In this document: positions 51,993 through 60,743 of the stretch, in pieces
Layout: every line of letters begins with the position of its first letter
How positions within the stretch are numbered: position 1 is the first letter of the stretch
From: Arcanobacterium_A hippocoleae
Lineage (GTDB): Bacteria > Actinomycetota > Actinomycetes > Actinomycetales > Actinomycetaceae
NCBI RefSeq assembly: GCF_031456295.1
Contig: NZ_JAVDUJ010000001.1
Coordinates: forward strand, 1,798,001 to 1,862,000
Reading direction: 5' to 3'
Length of the DNA: 64,000 bases
Position numbers and translations under genes: made by a program
The notes under the pieces: model-generated
Database searches by the model: none
Told to the model about the DNA's origin: nothing
What the model saw: only the letters and a program-made list of their open reading frames with translations

Positions 51993-53846
51993 GTGAGCGA
52001 GAGAGCTCTCATTGACGCAGCAGCTGCACATCGTGAACAAACTATGATTGCTCCTGATACTGAGGCGAATAATGGTGCGGCTGTGCGCGGATCTGCAGCA
52101 GATTCCGCAGTGCAGCCGGCTGAAATCTTAAGCCCGTTTGAGAAGCTGGCTTCGATGATTGATCGAGTGCAGGACGCCTGGGCTTCATCTTTGCAGATTC
52201 GGGTGGCGGCATCCATTGTGACGGGCGGTTTATTGATTACGGTGCTTGCCGGGATCTTGATCACGAGCCAGTTGAGTGCTGCTATTTTTCAGCAGTCTAC
52301 GACATCTTATGTGGAGCAGTTCAGTGCGGATGCGAATACTGCACAAGCTAATTTTTCGGCTTCTGCAGCTCCCACTTCAGGTCAGACGCAGCAAGTAGCA
52401 AACGATCTCGTTTCAAAGATGTATGATCCCAATCGCGGTTTGCTTGGTGCGCTGCTGGTAAGTTCACAAGGGCAAAGTACGAGTGGAAATCAGATCATCG
52501 AACCAGCCACGGCTTCAGCCACTCGGATTCGCTCCCTGATCACTCCGCAATTAAAACATGCAGTTGAAAAATCAAAAGATGTCGCATGGCAGTCAGTGAA
52601 ATTGATTTCCCCCGAAGGCCTGACGGTACCAGGGGTGCTCATGGGCACGTCAATTTATATTCCAAATTCGGGGCAGTACGAATTTTACGCAGTATTCTCT
52701 TTGGAAACTCAGCAAAAACTTTTGCAAACTACGCAGCGTGTACTTGCTGTTGCGGTATTGATATTTGGCGTTTTGATTGGGCTGCTCACTTACGCAATTT
52801 TACGTTTAGTGTTACGTCCAGTTCATGCAGCGGCAGAAAATGCACAGCATTTGGCTGAGGGAGAATTTGATACGCGGATGGAAGTAAAAGGCAAAGATGA
52901 GTTGGCGCAGCTGGCGAAATCTTTTAACCAGATGGCTGAATCTTTGGAGCGCCAGTTTGGGAAATTAGAGCGGATGTCTGCATTGCAAACAAACTTTGTC
53001 TCGGCTGTCTCTCATGAGTTGCGTTCGCCGGTGACCACAATGCGGATGGCTGGTCAGCTAATTTACGATAAGCGTGAAGAACTTCCGCCGTTGCTGAAGC
53101 GTTCAGCGGAATTACAGCACGATCAAGTGATTAACCTCGAATCAATGCTTGCCGATTTGCTGGAGATTTCGCGTTATGACGCAGGAGCGATGGCGCTTTC
53201 CACACAGACTACAAACATTGAAACATTAACGCGGAAAGTAGTTGCGTCCCTTGATCCGCTTGCCGTCGATAATGGGGTAGTGGTGCGAATGGAATTTGCG
53301 GGCGAATTACAGGCAGAAATTGAACCGCGTCGAATTGAACGGGTGATCCGTAATCTAGTGGTGAACGCATTGGAGCATGCCGAAGGAAATCCAGTAAAAG
53401 TAAGTGTTGTCGCTAATGAGACGGCAGTCGCGCTGCAGGTGCAAGATCGCGGTATTGGGTTGAGCGATGAGCAGGCAGCACACGTATTTGATCGATTCTG
53501 GCGTGCTGATTCTTCACGAGTGCGAAAGACTGGCGGTACTGGGCTTGGGTTGACGATCGCTCGGGAAGATGCGCTAATTCACGGGGGGATGCTCGAAGCC
53601 GTCGGCGAATTGGGTGTGGGCTCGGTATTTCTACTCACTTTCCCGAAGATCCCGGGAGCTCCTTATAATCGACCGCTGCCTTTAGTGAAACCGATTGCGC
53701 CGGAAGTGGGAGAAGTAGCGGTCGAAACTGATTCCCGGATCGATACACAACTCGCAGACGTGCCACTTGATGTGGCAGATCCGCCTGCTGCGGAAAATGA
53801 TTCGGAAGATGCACAGAATCCGGAGGTGGAAAGTGAACGCGATTAA
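51993..53846 (+). CDS. mtrB: Sensor histidine kinase MtrB
   Basis: 617 aa, GTG start at 51993. A long cytoplasmic N-terminus is followed by a membrane helix (VAASIVTGGLLITVLAGIL), an extracytoplasmic domain of about 165 residues, a second helix (VLAVAVLIFGVLIGLLTYAIL) and HAMP. Kinase motifs: H box FVSAVSHELRSPVTTMRMAG, N box RVIRNLVVNALEHAEG, and DRGIGLSDEQAAHVFDRFWR with GGTGLGLTIA. The last 70 residues or so are acidic and disordered. It phosphorylates MtrA; LpqB modulates it. Confidence 0.96.
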   Translation: MSERALIDAAAAHREQTMIAPDTEANNGAAVRGSAADSAVQPAEILSPFEKLASMIDRVQDAWASSLQIRVAASIVTGGLLITVLAGILITSQLSAAIFQQSTTSYVEQFSADANTAQANFSASAAPTSGQTQQVANDLVSKMYDPNRGLLGALLVSSQGQSTSGNQIIEPATASATRIRSLITPQLKHAVEKSKDVAWQSVKLISPEGLTVPGVLMGTSIYIPNSGQYEFYAVFSLETQQKLLQTTQRVLAVAVLIFGVLIGLLTYAILRLVLRPVHAAAENAQHLAEGEFDTRMEVKGKDELAQLAKSFNQMAESLERQFGKLERMSALQTNFVSAVSHELRSPVTTMRMAGQLIYDKREELPPLLKRSAELQHDQVINLESMLADLLEISRYDAGAMALSTQTTNIETLTRKVVASLDPLAVDNGVVVRMEFAGELQAEIEPRRIERVIRNLVVNALEHAEGNPVKVSVVANETAVALQVQDRGIGLSDEQAAHVFDRFWRADSSRVRKTGGTGLGLTIAREDALIHGGMLEAVGELGVGSVFLLTFPKIPGAPYNRPLPLVKPIAPEVGEVAVETDSRIDTQLADVPLDVADPPAAENDSEDAQNPEVESERD

Positions 53847-55569
53847 ACGGCAGCATAATTCCCGTCAGCAATCTGGAAAGAAGATCTTGCTGGGAAGTAT
53901 TGTGCTTGCGTTGAGCCTCCCGTTGAGTGCTTGTTCTGGGCTTCCGACAAATGGTGATGTGCAGGTAGTTGAGCGTGTGGCACAACGCGAAGGCGGTGTG
54001 GTGCTCGATCCGAAAGGTCCGGCGAAAGGAGCGACGGCGGAGCAGGTAATTGCTGGTTTTTTGCGTGCAGCTTCAGTGGGCTTAACTGATAATTTTCAGG
54101 CGGCACGGCAATTTCTCACCGCTGATATGGCAAGGAAGTGGGATCCGCTGAGTGCAGTGCGGATCTATCCTGATACGCAATCGTATTCGTCTTCGCAAAC
54201 TCCTGCTGGCGCCTACCGTGTCTCAGTTCCCACGATTGGTTCTGTGGATGCTGATGGGATTTATACCCCGGCGAGCAAGGAATCACAGCTGACAAATGAG
54301 TTTTCGCTGATTCGGAATCCCGATGGTGAGTGGCGTATTGCCGTCCTTGATGACGGGATGATGATGTCGCGTGCATTATTTAATTCGCTCTATATTGAGG
54401 CGCCGCTGTATTTTCCGAGCCATATCGGAAAAGATTTAGTAGCAGATGTGCGGTGGTATCCGCGGCAAGGCTTGGTTAGTTCAATTGCACGTGGGATCGC
54501 GAAGGGGCCGGCAAAGTGGATTTCCCCAGCTGTGCGTGTGGTGATGCCACCAGATGTGTTAGTTTCAGGTTCACAAGTTCGCAGTAGTGATTCGGTTGCG
54601 GTAGTTGATCTTTCGGCAAATGCGACAGCTCTGCCGCAGGAAACGATCATGATCCTGCAAGCACAATACCGCCATAGTTTCAGTGCAGCTGGAGTTGCTC
54701 AAGATGTCATTATCACTGCTTCTGGTGTGCAAATTTCTGGTGAATCGCAAATTGATTTACAAACTTATGCGCTGCAAGACTCGCCACTGGTTGGGATACA
54801 AGATGGAAGTGTAGTCCGCATTTCACGCAATAAGCAGCAAATTTTGCCCGTCATGCCAAGCGAAATAATAAAGAGCTTGGGGCTGCGTGATTTAACACTT
54901 GCGTATGGGGAGAGCTTGAGCTTTGGCAGTGCATTAGATGATTCTGGAAGTACGCTCTACCGCTTGGATTTTTTCCAAAAGACAGTGCAAAGCCTGCTGA
55001 AAGGCACGCAATTGATCGCTCCGAGTATTGATAAATTTGGTTGGATTTGGAGTGGAGAGCAGCAGTCGCGTGGTGATTTGCTCGCGATCGAGGTGAAAAG
55101 TGGCGCTACAGTGCAGGTGAAAGTGCCTGAATTAGCAGGGGTGAAGGTTAAGTTTGTGAAGATTTCGCGCGAGGGGGCACGCGCGGTGATTGCCTATGAG
55201 CGTGACGGCGCGATAATGCTGGCTGCTGCTGCGCTCACGCGTAGTTCGAGTGGGCAGCCGCAGGCGTTAGGGCAATTGCTGCATTTTGATCAGTGGCTGG
55301 CAGATGTGGCTGATTTGGCTTGGATTGATGAAACGAATCTGGCGGTACTTGGGCATAGTACAGCGCAAAGCACTGATGCGCTGCTGCTGGTGCAAATCGG
55401 CGGGCCGTCAGAAACTTTGAATGTGCTCAATGATCCAGTTGGTTTAACGGCTGGGCATGGGAAGAATTCGATTGTTTTGGCAGATAAATCAGATGTGCTT
55501 TACGAATATGATTCTGGAGCATGGCGGCGTTTTACGGCCGGCGTTAAAGATCCAGCAATGGCTGGATGA
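53833..55569 (+). CDS. lpqB: Lipoprotein LpqB
   Basis: 578 aa from GTG 53833 with GGAGG at 53822-53826; it overlaps mtrB by 14 bases. Lipobox LPLSAC gives the modified Cys. A GerMN-type domain follows (WISPAVRVVMPPDVLVSGSQ ... VAVVDLSANATALPQETIMILQAQ), then a beta-propeller-like C-terminal part. In mycobacteria LpqB binds the MtrB extracellular domain and tunes signalling. The mtrA-mtrB-lpqB order is highly conserved in actinobacteria. Confidence 0.94.
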   Translation: MNAIKRQHNSRQQSGKKILLGSIVLALSLPLSACSGLPTNGDVQVVERVAQREGGVVLDPKGPAKGATAEQVIAGFLRAASVGLTDNFQAARQFLTADMARKWDPLSAVRIYPDTQSYSSSQTPAGAYRVSVPTIGSVDADGIYTPASKESQLTNEFSLIRNPDGEWRIAVLDDGMMMSRALFNSLYIEAPLYFPSHIGKDLVADVRWYPRQGLVSSIARGIAKGPAKWISPAVRVVMPPDVLVSGSQVRSSDSVAVVDLSANATALPQETIMILQAQYRHSFSAAGVAQDVIITASGVQISGESQIDLQTYALQDSPLVGIQDGSVVRISRNKQQILPVMPSEIIKSLGLRDLTLAYGESLSFGSALDDSGSTLYRLDFFQKTVQSLLKGTQLIAPSIDKFGWIWSGEQQSRGDLLAIEVKSGATVQVKVPELAGVKVKFVKISREGARAVIAYERDGAIMLAAAALTRSSSGQPQALGQLLHFDQWLADVADLAWIDETNLAVLGHSTAQSTDALLLVQIGGPSETLNVLNDPVGLTAGHGKNSIVLADKSDVLYEYDSGAWRRFTAGVKDPAMAG

Positions 55570-55697
55570 GCAGAAAGTGTATTGATCGCTTTCGAGAGTT
55601 AGTTGCTGTTTTTCCACAGTGAATGTTTTTGCTGGCGAAATCCACTTTTTTGGGCGCACCAAAATTCGTTTTTTGCAAGATCGCTTACGCTGCATTT

Positions 55698-56549
55698 ATG
55701 AGCATGATTGCAAAACTGACGCGGAATATTCTTGATTTGGTATTTCCATGTGCTTGTGTCATATGTGGTAAGGCTGATGCAGAATTATGTTCGTCTTGCC
55801 AGGAGAAAATTGTTCCGAACTGGCAGCGGGTAGATGCCGGAGCCAGCTATTTGACTACTCCAGTTCCGCAAGAGAGTATTGTGCCAAATAATTTTAGGCT
55901 AAATCTGGGCGGAAGATCTTTTCCGGAATCGGATTTCCGGGCAATTTTCCCCGTATATACGCCGTATCGTTATCGCGGTACGGTAAAAGAGCTGATCGTG
56001 AGTTGGAAGCATACGAATTTACGTGATTTGGAACGGCAAATATTGCGGCTGTGGGATGCGGATTTACGCCAGTTGCAGCAAATGCTGGCAGCTGCGGATA
56101 TGGATTTGCGATCTCTGTTTCCGCAGCTTGATTGTACGCGTGAGATGATAGTTGTGAATGCCCCTTCAGGGTTTCGGCGGAGGTATGACGGGCAGTTGAT
56201 CGCGTGGAAACTTGCGCTCACACTTGCTGCTGTGTTCGCTGCGCAACCACAGGACGCATTACGAAAAAAGTTGCATTTCAAACGGAGCTTAAGCAGATTT
56301 TTGCGGCATCTGTGCACGCAGCAATATGCGGTGGCGAATTTATCTCTTCGGCACGAAAAAATTGCTGATTCGTATGCGGTTTTAGATTTACAAGGAAAGC
56401 AGGTGCTGCTGGTTGACGATGTTTTGACTACTGGTGCAACTTTGCTTGGCAGTGCGCGGGCGGTAACTGCAGCTGGAGGAATCGTGATTGGCGCGATTTG
56501 TTTTGCAAACGCAGTTTTCAACGAAAATTCCTGCAGCAAAGTGCTGTAA
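55698..56549 (+). CDS. ComFC-like phosphoribosyltransferase
   Basis: 283 aa from ATG 55698 (MSMIAKLTRNILDLVFP); the frame is open to 55623, and neither start has a clear ribosome-binding site. A zinc-type double CxxC (CACVICG, CSSC) and the PRPP loop VLLVDDVLTTGATL are present. ComFC proteins are needed for DNA uptake in competent bacteria, but orthologues are widespread in non-competent actinobacteria in this very place after lpqB, so a broader role is likely. No other competence genes lie in the window. Confidence 0.88.
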   Translation: MSMIAKLTRNILDLVFPCACVICGKADAELCSSCQEKIVPNWQRVDAGASYLTTPVPQESIVPNNFRLNLGGRSFPESDFRAIFPVYTPYRYRGTVKELIVSWKHTNLRDLERQILRLWDADLRQLQQMLAAADMDLRSLFPQLDCTREMIVVNAPSGFRRRYDGQLIAWKLALTLAAVFAAQPQDALRKKLHFKRSLSRFLRHLCTQQYAVANLSLRHEKIADSYAVLDLQGKQVLLVDDVLTTGATLLGSARAVTAAGGIVIGAICFANAVFNENSCSKVL

Positions 56550-56865
56550 TTTTTCGTTACTTGGGACTAAAGCGCCTGGTTAAAGTGGTAATTTTGGTTT
56601 TCCGCGGAAATTTAGAGTTAAATTCTGCGCCGAGAGCAGAAAAAATCGTGGGGCAGCTCACAAATGATGCTTTTGGTGTTAAAGTTTTAAACACAAGAAA
56701 TTAATTCAAGGTTTACGAAAAGACTGTTTCTAGTGTTGGAGGCGAGTTTTAGCTTACGGATTTAGCTGATAGTTTCTTGAAATTGATTCTTTGCAGCAGC
56801 TGATCCGTCTTGAATCTGATTCCTTGTGTTGTTGCATTTTCAATGGCGAGAAGTTGGAGGTCATC
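56550..56865 (+). other. Gap between comFC-like gene and hpf
   Basis: 316 bp, AT-rich, with no ORF I would support and no strong hairpin. It presumably carries the hpf promoter. The end of the stretch is open in the hpf frame back to 56791 but has no start signal. Confidence 0.35.
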
Positions 56866-57540
56866 GTGGAATTTGTAGTAAAAGGGCGGAATGCCGAGAT
56901 TTCAGAAAGTTTCCGCGAGCATGTTACAGAAAAGCTGTCAAAGATTGAGCTTTTTGCTCCTCGTGCACAGCGTGTAGAGGTGGAAGTAACACATGAACCA
57001 AATCCTGCACAGGCTGAATTTTCCGAAAAAATCGAAATTACTTTGCGTGATCGCGGGCCGGTAGTGCGAGCTGAAGCAAAATCGGCAGATCGGCTCAGTG
57101 CGCTTGATCTGGCAGCAGAAAAATTGATCGAGCAATTGCGGCGTGCGAATGAGCGGCGGAAAGATCATCATCGCCGGGGTGCAAAGATCGATTCAGGGGA
57201 GATGGAACTGGATTTTGAAGCGCTTTTCAGTTCTCTTACTCCGCAAAAAGAAACAGAAGTAGTAGTGGAAGAATCGGAGGCAGTACCCACGAAGCCTGGT
57301 GAAGCTACTGAAACTCAACTTGGTGACTCTCCTGTTGTGGTGCGCCAAAAGCTATATGAAGCAAAACCGATGACGGTTGATCAGGCGCTTTACGAGATGG
57401 AACTTGTGGGGCATCCATTTTACCTTTTCATTGATGCGCAGACGCACCAGCCGTGCGCGGCTTATCGGCGGCATGGCTGGACGTACGGCGTGATTCGGCT
57501 TGATGCAAAAACGAGTGAGTTTGGTCGTGGAGTAGAATGA
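56866..57540 (+). CDS. hpf: Ribosome hibernation-promoting factor, long form
   Basis: 224 aa from GTG 56866 with GGAGG (56856-56860). The N-terminal S30AE domain (EFVVKGRNAEISESFREHV ... AEFSEKIEITLRD) binds the decoding centre; a variable acidic linker follows; the C-terminal dimerisation domain is DQALYEMELVGHPFYLFIDA ... YRRHGWTYGVIRL. Long HPF joins two 70S ribosomes into inactive 100S dimers in stationary phase. A terminator follows. It often precedes secA in actinobacteria, but secA is not next here. Confidence 0.94.
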   Translation: MEFVVKGRNAEISESFREHVTEKLSKIELFAPRAQRVEVEVTHEPNPAQAEFSEKIEITLRDRGPVVRAEAKSADRLSALDLAAEKLIEQLRRANERRKDHHRRGAKIDSGEMELDFEALFSSLTPQKETEVVVEESEAVPTKPGEATETQLGDSPVVVRQKLYEAKPMTVDQALYEMELVGHPFYLFIDAQTHQPCAAYRRHGWTYGVIRLDAKTSEFGRGVE

Positions 57541-57590
57541 GCGCAGTGCTGCAAAAGATTTTGTAGTTAGCGGTAAAACTGAATTGAGAT

Positions 57591-57637
57591 GTTGGCGGCA
57601 GGGATGGATTTTGACGAATTCATCACCTGCCGCCAAC
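57591..57637 (+). terminator. Terminator after hpf
   Basis: Left arm 57591-57606 and right arm 57621-57637 form a stem of 16 bp with one bulged A and a 14-base loop, followed by TGTTTCTGT. Located 50 bases after the hpf stop. Confidence 0.82.
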
Positions 57638-57733
57638 TGTTTCTGTACCTTCTGCGATTGCCTTTGTAAAATGGTGGAGAATTAGTTCCGCTCTATCAGC
57701 GCCCGTATCGGGCAGACAAAGAAAGTAAAGACA

Positions 57734-59122
57734 TTGACGAATCGCCCACTCCAAGTTGCAGTTATTGGCGCTGGCCCAGCTGGCATTTACGCTTCTGATA
57801 TCCTTGCGAAATCAGATGTGGATGCACAGATTGATTTATATGAAAAACTCCCGGCTCCGTATGGTCTGGTGCGTTATGGGGTGGCCCCGGATCATCCCCG
57901 GATCAAGCAGATTATCAAGGCGCTTTACAATATTTTGCAGCGGGGCGATATTCGCTTGGTTGGAAATGTGGAAGTTGGTAAGGATCTCAGCTTCGATGAG
58001 TTGCACAAACACTATGATGCAATCATTATCGCCACTGGTGCTGATCGCGACCGTCCGTTGCATATTCCGGGCGCGGATTTGCCTGAAGTGTATGGGGCTT
58101 CGGAATTTGTGTATTGGTATGACGGGCATCCCGATGTGCCGCGCACTTGGCCGTTAGCGGCAAAGGAAGTGGCTGTGATTGGTGTTGGAAATGTAGCTCT
58201 TGATGTGGCGCGTGTATTGGCAAAGCATCCTGATGATTTGCTGACTACCGAGATTCCGCAAAATGTGGAGGAAGGTTTGCGGCAATCGCCGATTACTGAT
58301 GTGCATGTATTTGGACGGCGTGGCCCAGCGCAAGTGAAATTTACGCCAATGGAGTTGCGTGAACTTGGCGAAGTGCCAGATGTGGATATTATCGTCTATG
58401 AAGAAGACTATGACTATGACGAAGCTTCGCAGGAAGCTGTTGAGAAATCAAAGATGACTCGGCAAGTGGTGAATATTCTCACCGATTATTTACTGGATCA
58501 GGAGGAGCCAAAGACGGCTTCGCGCCGGATTCACCTGCATTTATTGCAGCAACCGGTTGAGATCTTGGGTGATACACACGTGACCGGGATCCGAATGGAG
58601 CGGACTGCGCTGCAGGGGGATGAAACGGTTGCAGGTACTGGTGAATTTATCGATTATCCGGTACAGGCGGTGTATCGTGCGGTGGGATATTTCTCTTCGC
58701 CGATTCCGGGTGCGCCTTTTGACGGTACGCGTGGGGTAGTGCCAAATCAAGGTGGGCGCGTGACGCGCACGGTCAATGGCGAAACAATAACTGGACTTTA
58801 TGCGACGGGCTGGATCAAGCGTGGGCCGGTCGGGCTGATTGGTTCGACTAAATCTGATGCGCAAGAGACGATTGCGAATTTGGTGGCAGATTATGAAGCG
58901 GGATTATTGCACGCAACCAGCCAGGATACGGGTTGGGTAGCAATGCAGCAGCTCCTTGAAAATCGTGGCGTGAGATACACCACTTGGCATGGTTGGGAAT
59001 TGCTTGAAGAGTATGAAAAGTCTTTAGGCGAAGCAAAAGGGCGTGAACGGATCAAAGTGGTGGAACGTGAAACGATGACGGCGATTTCCCGCAATGAGCC
59101 GCACGATGGCAAGCTCTATTAA
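57734..59122 (+). CDS. fprA: Ferredoxin/adrenodoxin-type NADP reductase (FprA)
   Basis: 462 aa, TTG start at 57734. FAD-binding GAGPAGIYASD at the N-terminus, LYEKLPAPYGLVRYGVAPDHPRI, the NADP-binding GVGNVALDVARVL, and GWIKRGPVGLIGSTKSDA near the end. These are diagnostic of mitochondrial-type adrenodoxin reductase and mycobacterial FprA. It moves electrons between NADPH and ferredoxin. No ferredoxin or P450 gene is next to it, so the partner is elsewhere. Confidence 0.94.
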   Translation: MTNRPLQVAVIGAGPAGIYASDILAKSDVDAQIDLYEKLPAPYGLVRYGVAPDHPRIKQIIKALYNILQRGDIRLVGNVEVGKDLSFDELHKHYDAIIIATGADRDRPLHIPGADLPEVYGASEFVYWYDGHPDVPRTWPLAAKEVAVIGVGNVALDVARVLAKHPDDLLTTEIPQNVEEGLRQSPITDVHVFGRRGPAQVKFTPMELRELGEVPDVDIIVYEEDYDYDEASQEAVEKSKMTRQVVNILTDYLLDQEEPKTASRRIHLHLLQQPVEILGDTHVTGIRMERTALQGDETVAGTGEFIDYPVQAVYRAVGYFSSPIPGAPFDGTRGVVPNQGGRVTRTVNGETITGLYATGWIKRGPVGLIGSTKSDAQETIANLVADYEAGLLHATSQDTGWVAMQQLLENRGVRYTTWHGWELLEEYEKSLGEAKGRERIKVVERETMTAISRNEPHDGKLY

Positions 59123-59206
59123 AGGTTTTGGCAACTATTCTTGCCAACATCTGAGATGTGGGTGAGATCTGGCTTTAGGCATAGCGTCACATTTTTCGAT
59201 ATTGGT

Positions 59207-59237
59207 TTGACATCATGCCGGGGTGGAGTGCTAATCT
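59207..59237 (+). promoter_or_regulatory. Candidate promoter of the tRNA-Tyr/Thr/Met cluster
   Basis: A consensus -35 box TTGACA (59207-59212) is followed 19 bases later by TAATCT (59232-59237), 36 bases before tRNA-Tyr. The -35 match is perfect; the spacer is long, so the exact -10 is unsure. Confidence 0.5.
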
Positions 59238-59272
59238 AGATGCTCGTGAGTGAAACTTATTTGCTCACGATC

Positions 59273-59353
59273 GGCGGGTTTGCAGAGCGGCCAAATGCAG
59301 GTGACTGTAAATCATCTCCTTCGGGTTCGGGGGTTCGAATCCCTCACCCGCCA
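59273..59353 (+). tRNA. tRNA-Tyr (anticodon GTA)
   Basis: 81 nt. Acceptor GGCGGGT pairs with ACCCGCC, the anticodon loop CTGTAAA gives GTA, there is a long variable arm (type II, as expected for bacterial tRNA-Tyr), and the T loop is TTCGAAT. Discriminator A, no encoded CCA. Confidence 0.95.
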
Positions 59354-59441
59354 CTATTCGCATTACGGTGATTAGCTTCACCTCGCAGTAATGCGAAACT
59401 GTTGGAATTTTACTGCGGAAATTGGTAAGGTTTTCAACGCT

Positions 59442-59514
59442 GCCCCGATAGCTCAGTCGGCAGAGCATCTCCATGGTAAGGAGAAGGTCAAGGGTTCGAT
59501 TCCCTTTCGGGGCT
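59442..59514 (+). tRNA. tRNA-Thr (anticodon GGT)
   Basis: 73 nt. Acceptor GCCCCGA pairs with TCGGGGC, the anticodon loop ATGGTAA on stem CTCC/GGAG gives GGT, and the T loop is TTCGATT. Discriminator U. Confidence 0.95.
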
Positions 59515-59546
59515 CTAATCGTTTCTCAAATCCTGAGAGATGATGC

Positions 59547-59620
59547 GGCGGGGTAGCTCAGTTGGTCAGAGCGCACGACTCATAATCGTGAGGTCGCGGG
59601 TTCAAACCCCGCCTCCGCTA
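59547..59620 (+). tRNA. tRNA-Met (anticodon CAT, elongator type)
   Basis: 74 nt. Anticodon stem CACGA/TCGTG with loop CTCATAA gives CAT. Acceptor GGCGGGG pairs with CTCCGCT including G-U pairs; the start is G1 and not the unpaired C1 of initiator tRNA, so I call elongator Met. Only 51 bases precede rpmG. Confidence 0.93.
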
Positions 59621-59671
59621 CGACGAGAAGCAATCCCGCTTCCCGGACAAACCGAACGTGAGGACTAAACA

Positions 59672-59842
59672 GTGGCTAGCAAGTCAGCAGACGTTCGCCC
59701 CAAGATCACCCTCGCATGCGAGGTTTGCAAGGAGCGTAACTACATTACAAAGAAAAACCGTCGCAACAACCCAGATCGTCTTGAGTTGAAGAAGTTCTGT
59801 GCGCGTTGCAACCAGTCAACTACTCATCGTGAAACGCGATAA
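59672..59842 (+). CDS. rpmG: 50S ribosomal protein L33
   Basis: 56 aa with GTG start at 59672 and GAGGAC upstream. It reads MASKSADVRPKITLACEVC at the start and KKFCARCNQSTTHRETR at the end. Two C-x2-C pairs (Cys16/19 and Cys43/46) mark the zinc-binding C+ form, matching the C+ L31 at 14.3 kb. It is probably co-transcribed with the tRNA-Met just before it, as in other actinobacteria, and is followed by a strong terminator. Confidence 0.97.
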   Translation: MASKSADVRPKITLACEVCKERNYITKKNRRNNPDRLELKKFCARCNQSTTHRETR

Positions 59843-59893
59843 GTAAATCTGGATATTACGGGTTGAATTCGTTCTTCTCGCTAATCTTTCGCA

Positions 59894-59927
59894 AACTCCT
59901 GCAAGGATCTCTTGCAGGAGTTTTTGT
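59894..59927 (+). terminator. Terminator after rpmG
   Basis: Perfect 12-bp arms AACTCCTGCAAG (59894-59905) and CTTGCAGGAGTT (59911-59922), 5-base loop GATCT, then TTTGTC. A classic intrinsic terminator 52 bases after the rpmG stop. Confidence 0.93.
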
Positions 59928-60222
59928 CTATCTTGGCTTTAGATGGGGCACACTTTCGATCCGCTAGCTGATTTTTGGGCGGGGATTGGGTTGATGGTTA
60001 GTCTGTGCTGTGCTGATGCAGCTGGATTCGCTTCGCGCCGCAGTTGGCAAAGATCGAGAATTTAGACTGCTTTCCTGTAAGGCTGCACTACGCGAAGATG
60101 GACGAAATAGTCGTTGAGTCGTTGGTCTAAAGTGTGACTTTTATAAAAGCGATGACAATAATGTGAAAATTGTTTATTATGTAAATAAAGATAATCATTT
60201 TATAGTTGGGATAGACGTGCGG

Positions 60223-60285
60223 ATGCATCTTGGTTTTATTGACGTTCGGGGGGGGGGGGGCTCCCGCTCTTGTTCTGCCGTGTAA
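60223..60285 (+). CDS. Possible short leader peptide containing the poly-G tract
   Basis: ATG 60223 opens a 20-codon ORF, MHLGFIDVRGGGGSRSCSAV, ending in TAA at 60283-60285; GTG 60217 could add two codons. It has ID-V-R and a Cys near the end, faintly like the short Cys-containing leader peptides of actinobacteria (pattern H-V/I-D-L-x-R ... S-x-C). A terminator hairpin lies 83 bases after the stop. Four glycines are encoded by the G run, so a change of one G shifts the frame. Ribosome-binding site weak. It may be chance. Confidence 0.25.
   Translation: MHLGFIDVRGGGGSRSCSAV
60248..60260 (+). repeat. Homopolymeric tract of 13 G
   Basis: Thirteen consecutive G, the only run of such length in the window. 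Tracts like this change length during replication and drive phase variation in many surface-colonising bacteria. Length may also be a sequencing or assembly error. Confidence 0.9.
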
Positions 60286-60367
60286 GTCTCTTTCCCAATA
60301 TTTTAGATATCAAAACGGTTGCATTAATTTAGATTTTTCTGCGCGCTTTCATCTCCGTTCCCTTTTT

Positions 60368-60404
60368 ATATCGCGGCACTGCGTAAAAATGCCGCGATAT
60401 TTTG
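60368..60404 (+). terminator. Orphan terminator downstream of the poly-G ORF
   Basis: Perfect 11-bp arms ATATCGCGGCA (60368-60378) and TGCCGCGATAT (60390-60400) with an 11-base loop, followed by TTTT. No gene stands between it and the rpmG terminator except the short poly-G ORF, so it implies a short transcript of its own or an attenuator. Confidence 0.8.
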
Positions 60405-60743
60405 GTATCAATTTTCAATTTTTTGTTGCGCAATGTGCAAAAACTCAATCAATGCTGGGCGTGCTGTGTGATGCGGTTATGTTCCGGCAGTGGCGTGCGC
60501 GATTTTTCGGAAAAGAAAGAATGGTAGCTCCGCTGAGAGTGTAGTACCTTGCGGCTTTATTTTGGCTAAGTTTTTCTGAACGAGCTGTAGCAGAATGTTG
60601 CAGCACATATTTAATCGTGAGGATTTTCAATGACAGAATGGCATTTCTCCGAAATTCTATTCCTGCTTTGTGCAATTGCCTCAACTCATTGAGAACTTCA
60701 TTTTGTAAACAACACATTTATATAACACAAGGAGATGATCGTT

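Larger units (their letters stand above)
59928..60743 (+). other. Long non-coding interval before the surface-protein gene
   Basis: 816 bp between the rpmG terminator and the surface-protein gene. It contains an AT-rich block (60140-60210), a run of 13 G (60248-60260) in a short leader-like ORF, and an intrinsic terminator at 60368-60404. The part 60405-60743 is the apparent promoter and leader of the surface-protein gene; no clean -35/-10 pair stands out. No other gene is seen. Confidence 0.5.

Noticed and set aside
55698..56549. Evidence for natural competence from the ComFC-like gene
   Set aside because: ComFC-like genes occur after lpqB in many actinobacteria with no known DNA uptake, and no other competence gene is in the window.
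60160..60215. Fur-like AT-rich stretch (AAAGATAATCATTTTAT)
   Set aside because: Only partial agreement with the Fur box, and actinobacterial iron control more often uses DtxR/IdeR; too weak to list as a site.
60230..60544. 104-codon ORF overlapping the poly-G tract
   Set aside because: It runs through an intrinsic terminator, lacks a ribosome-binding site and has no protein-like composition. It matters only as the frame reached if the G tract loses one base.
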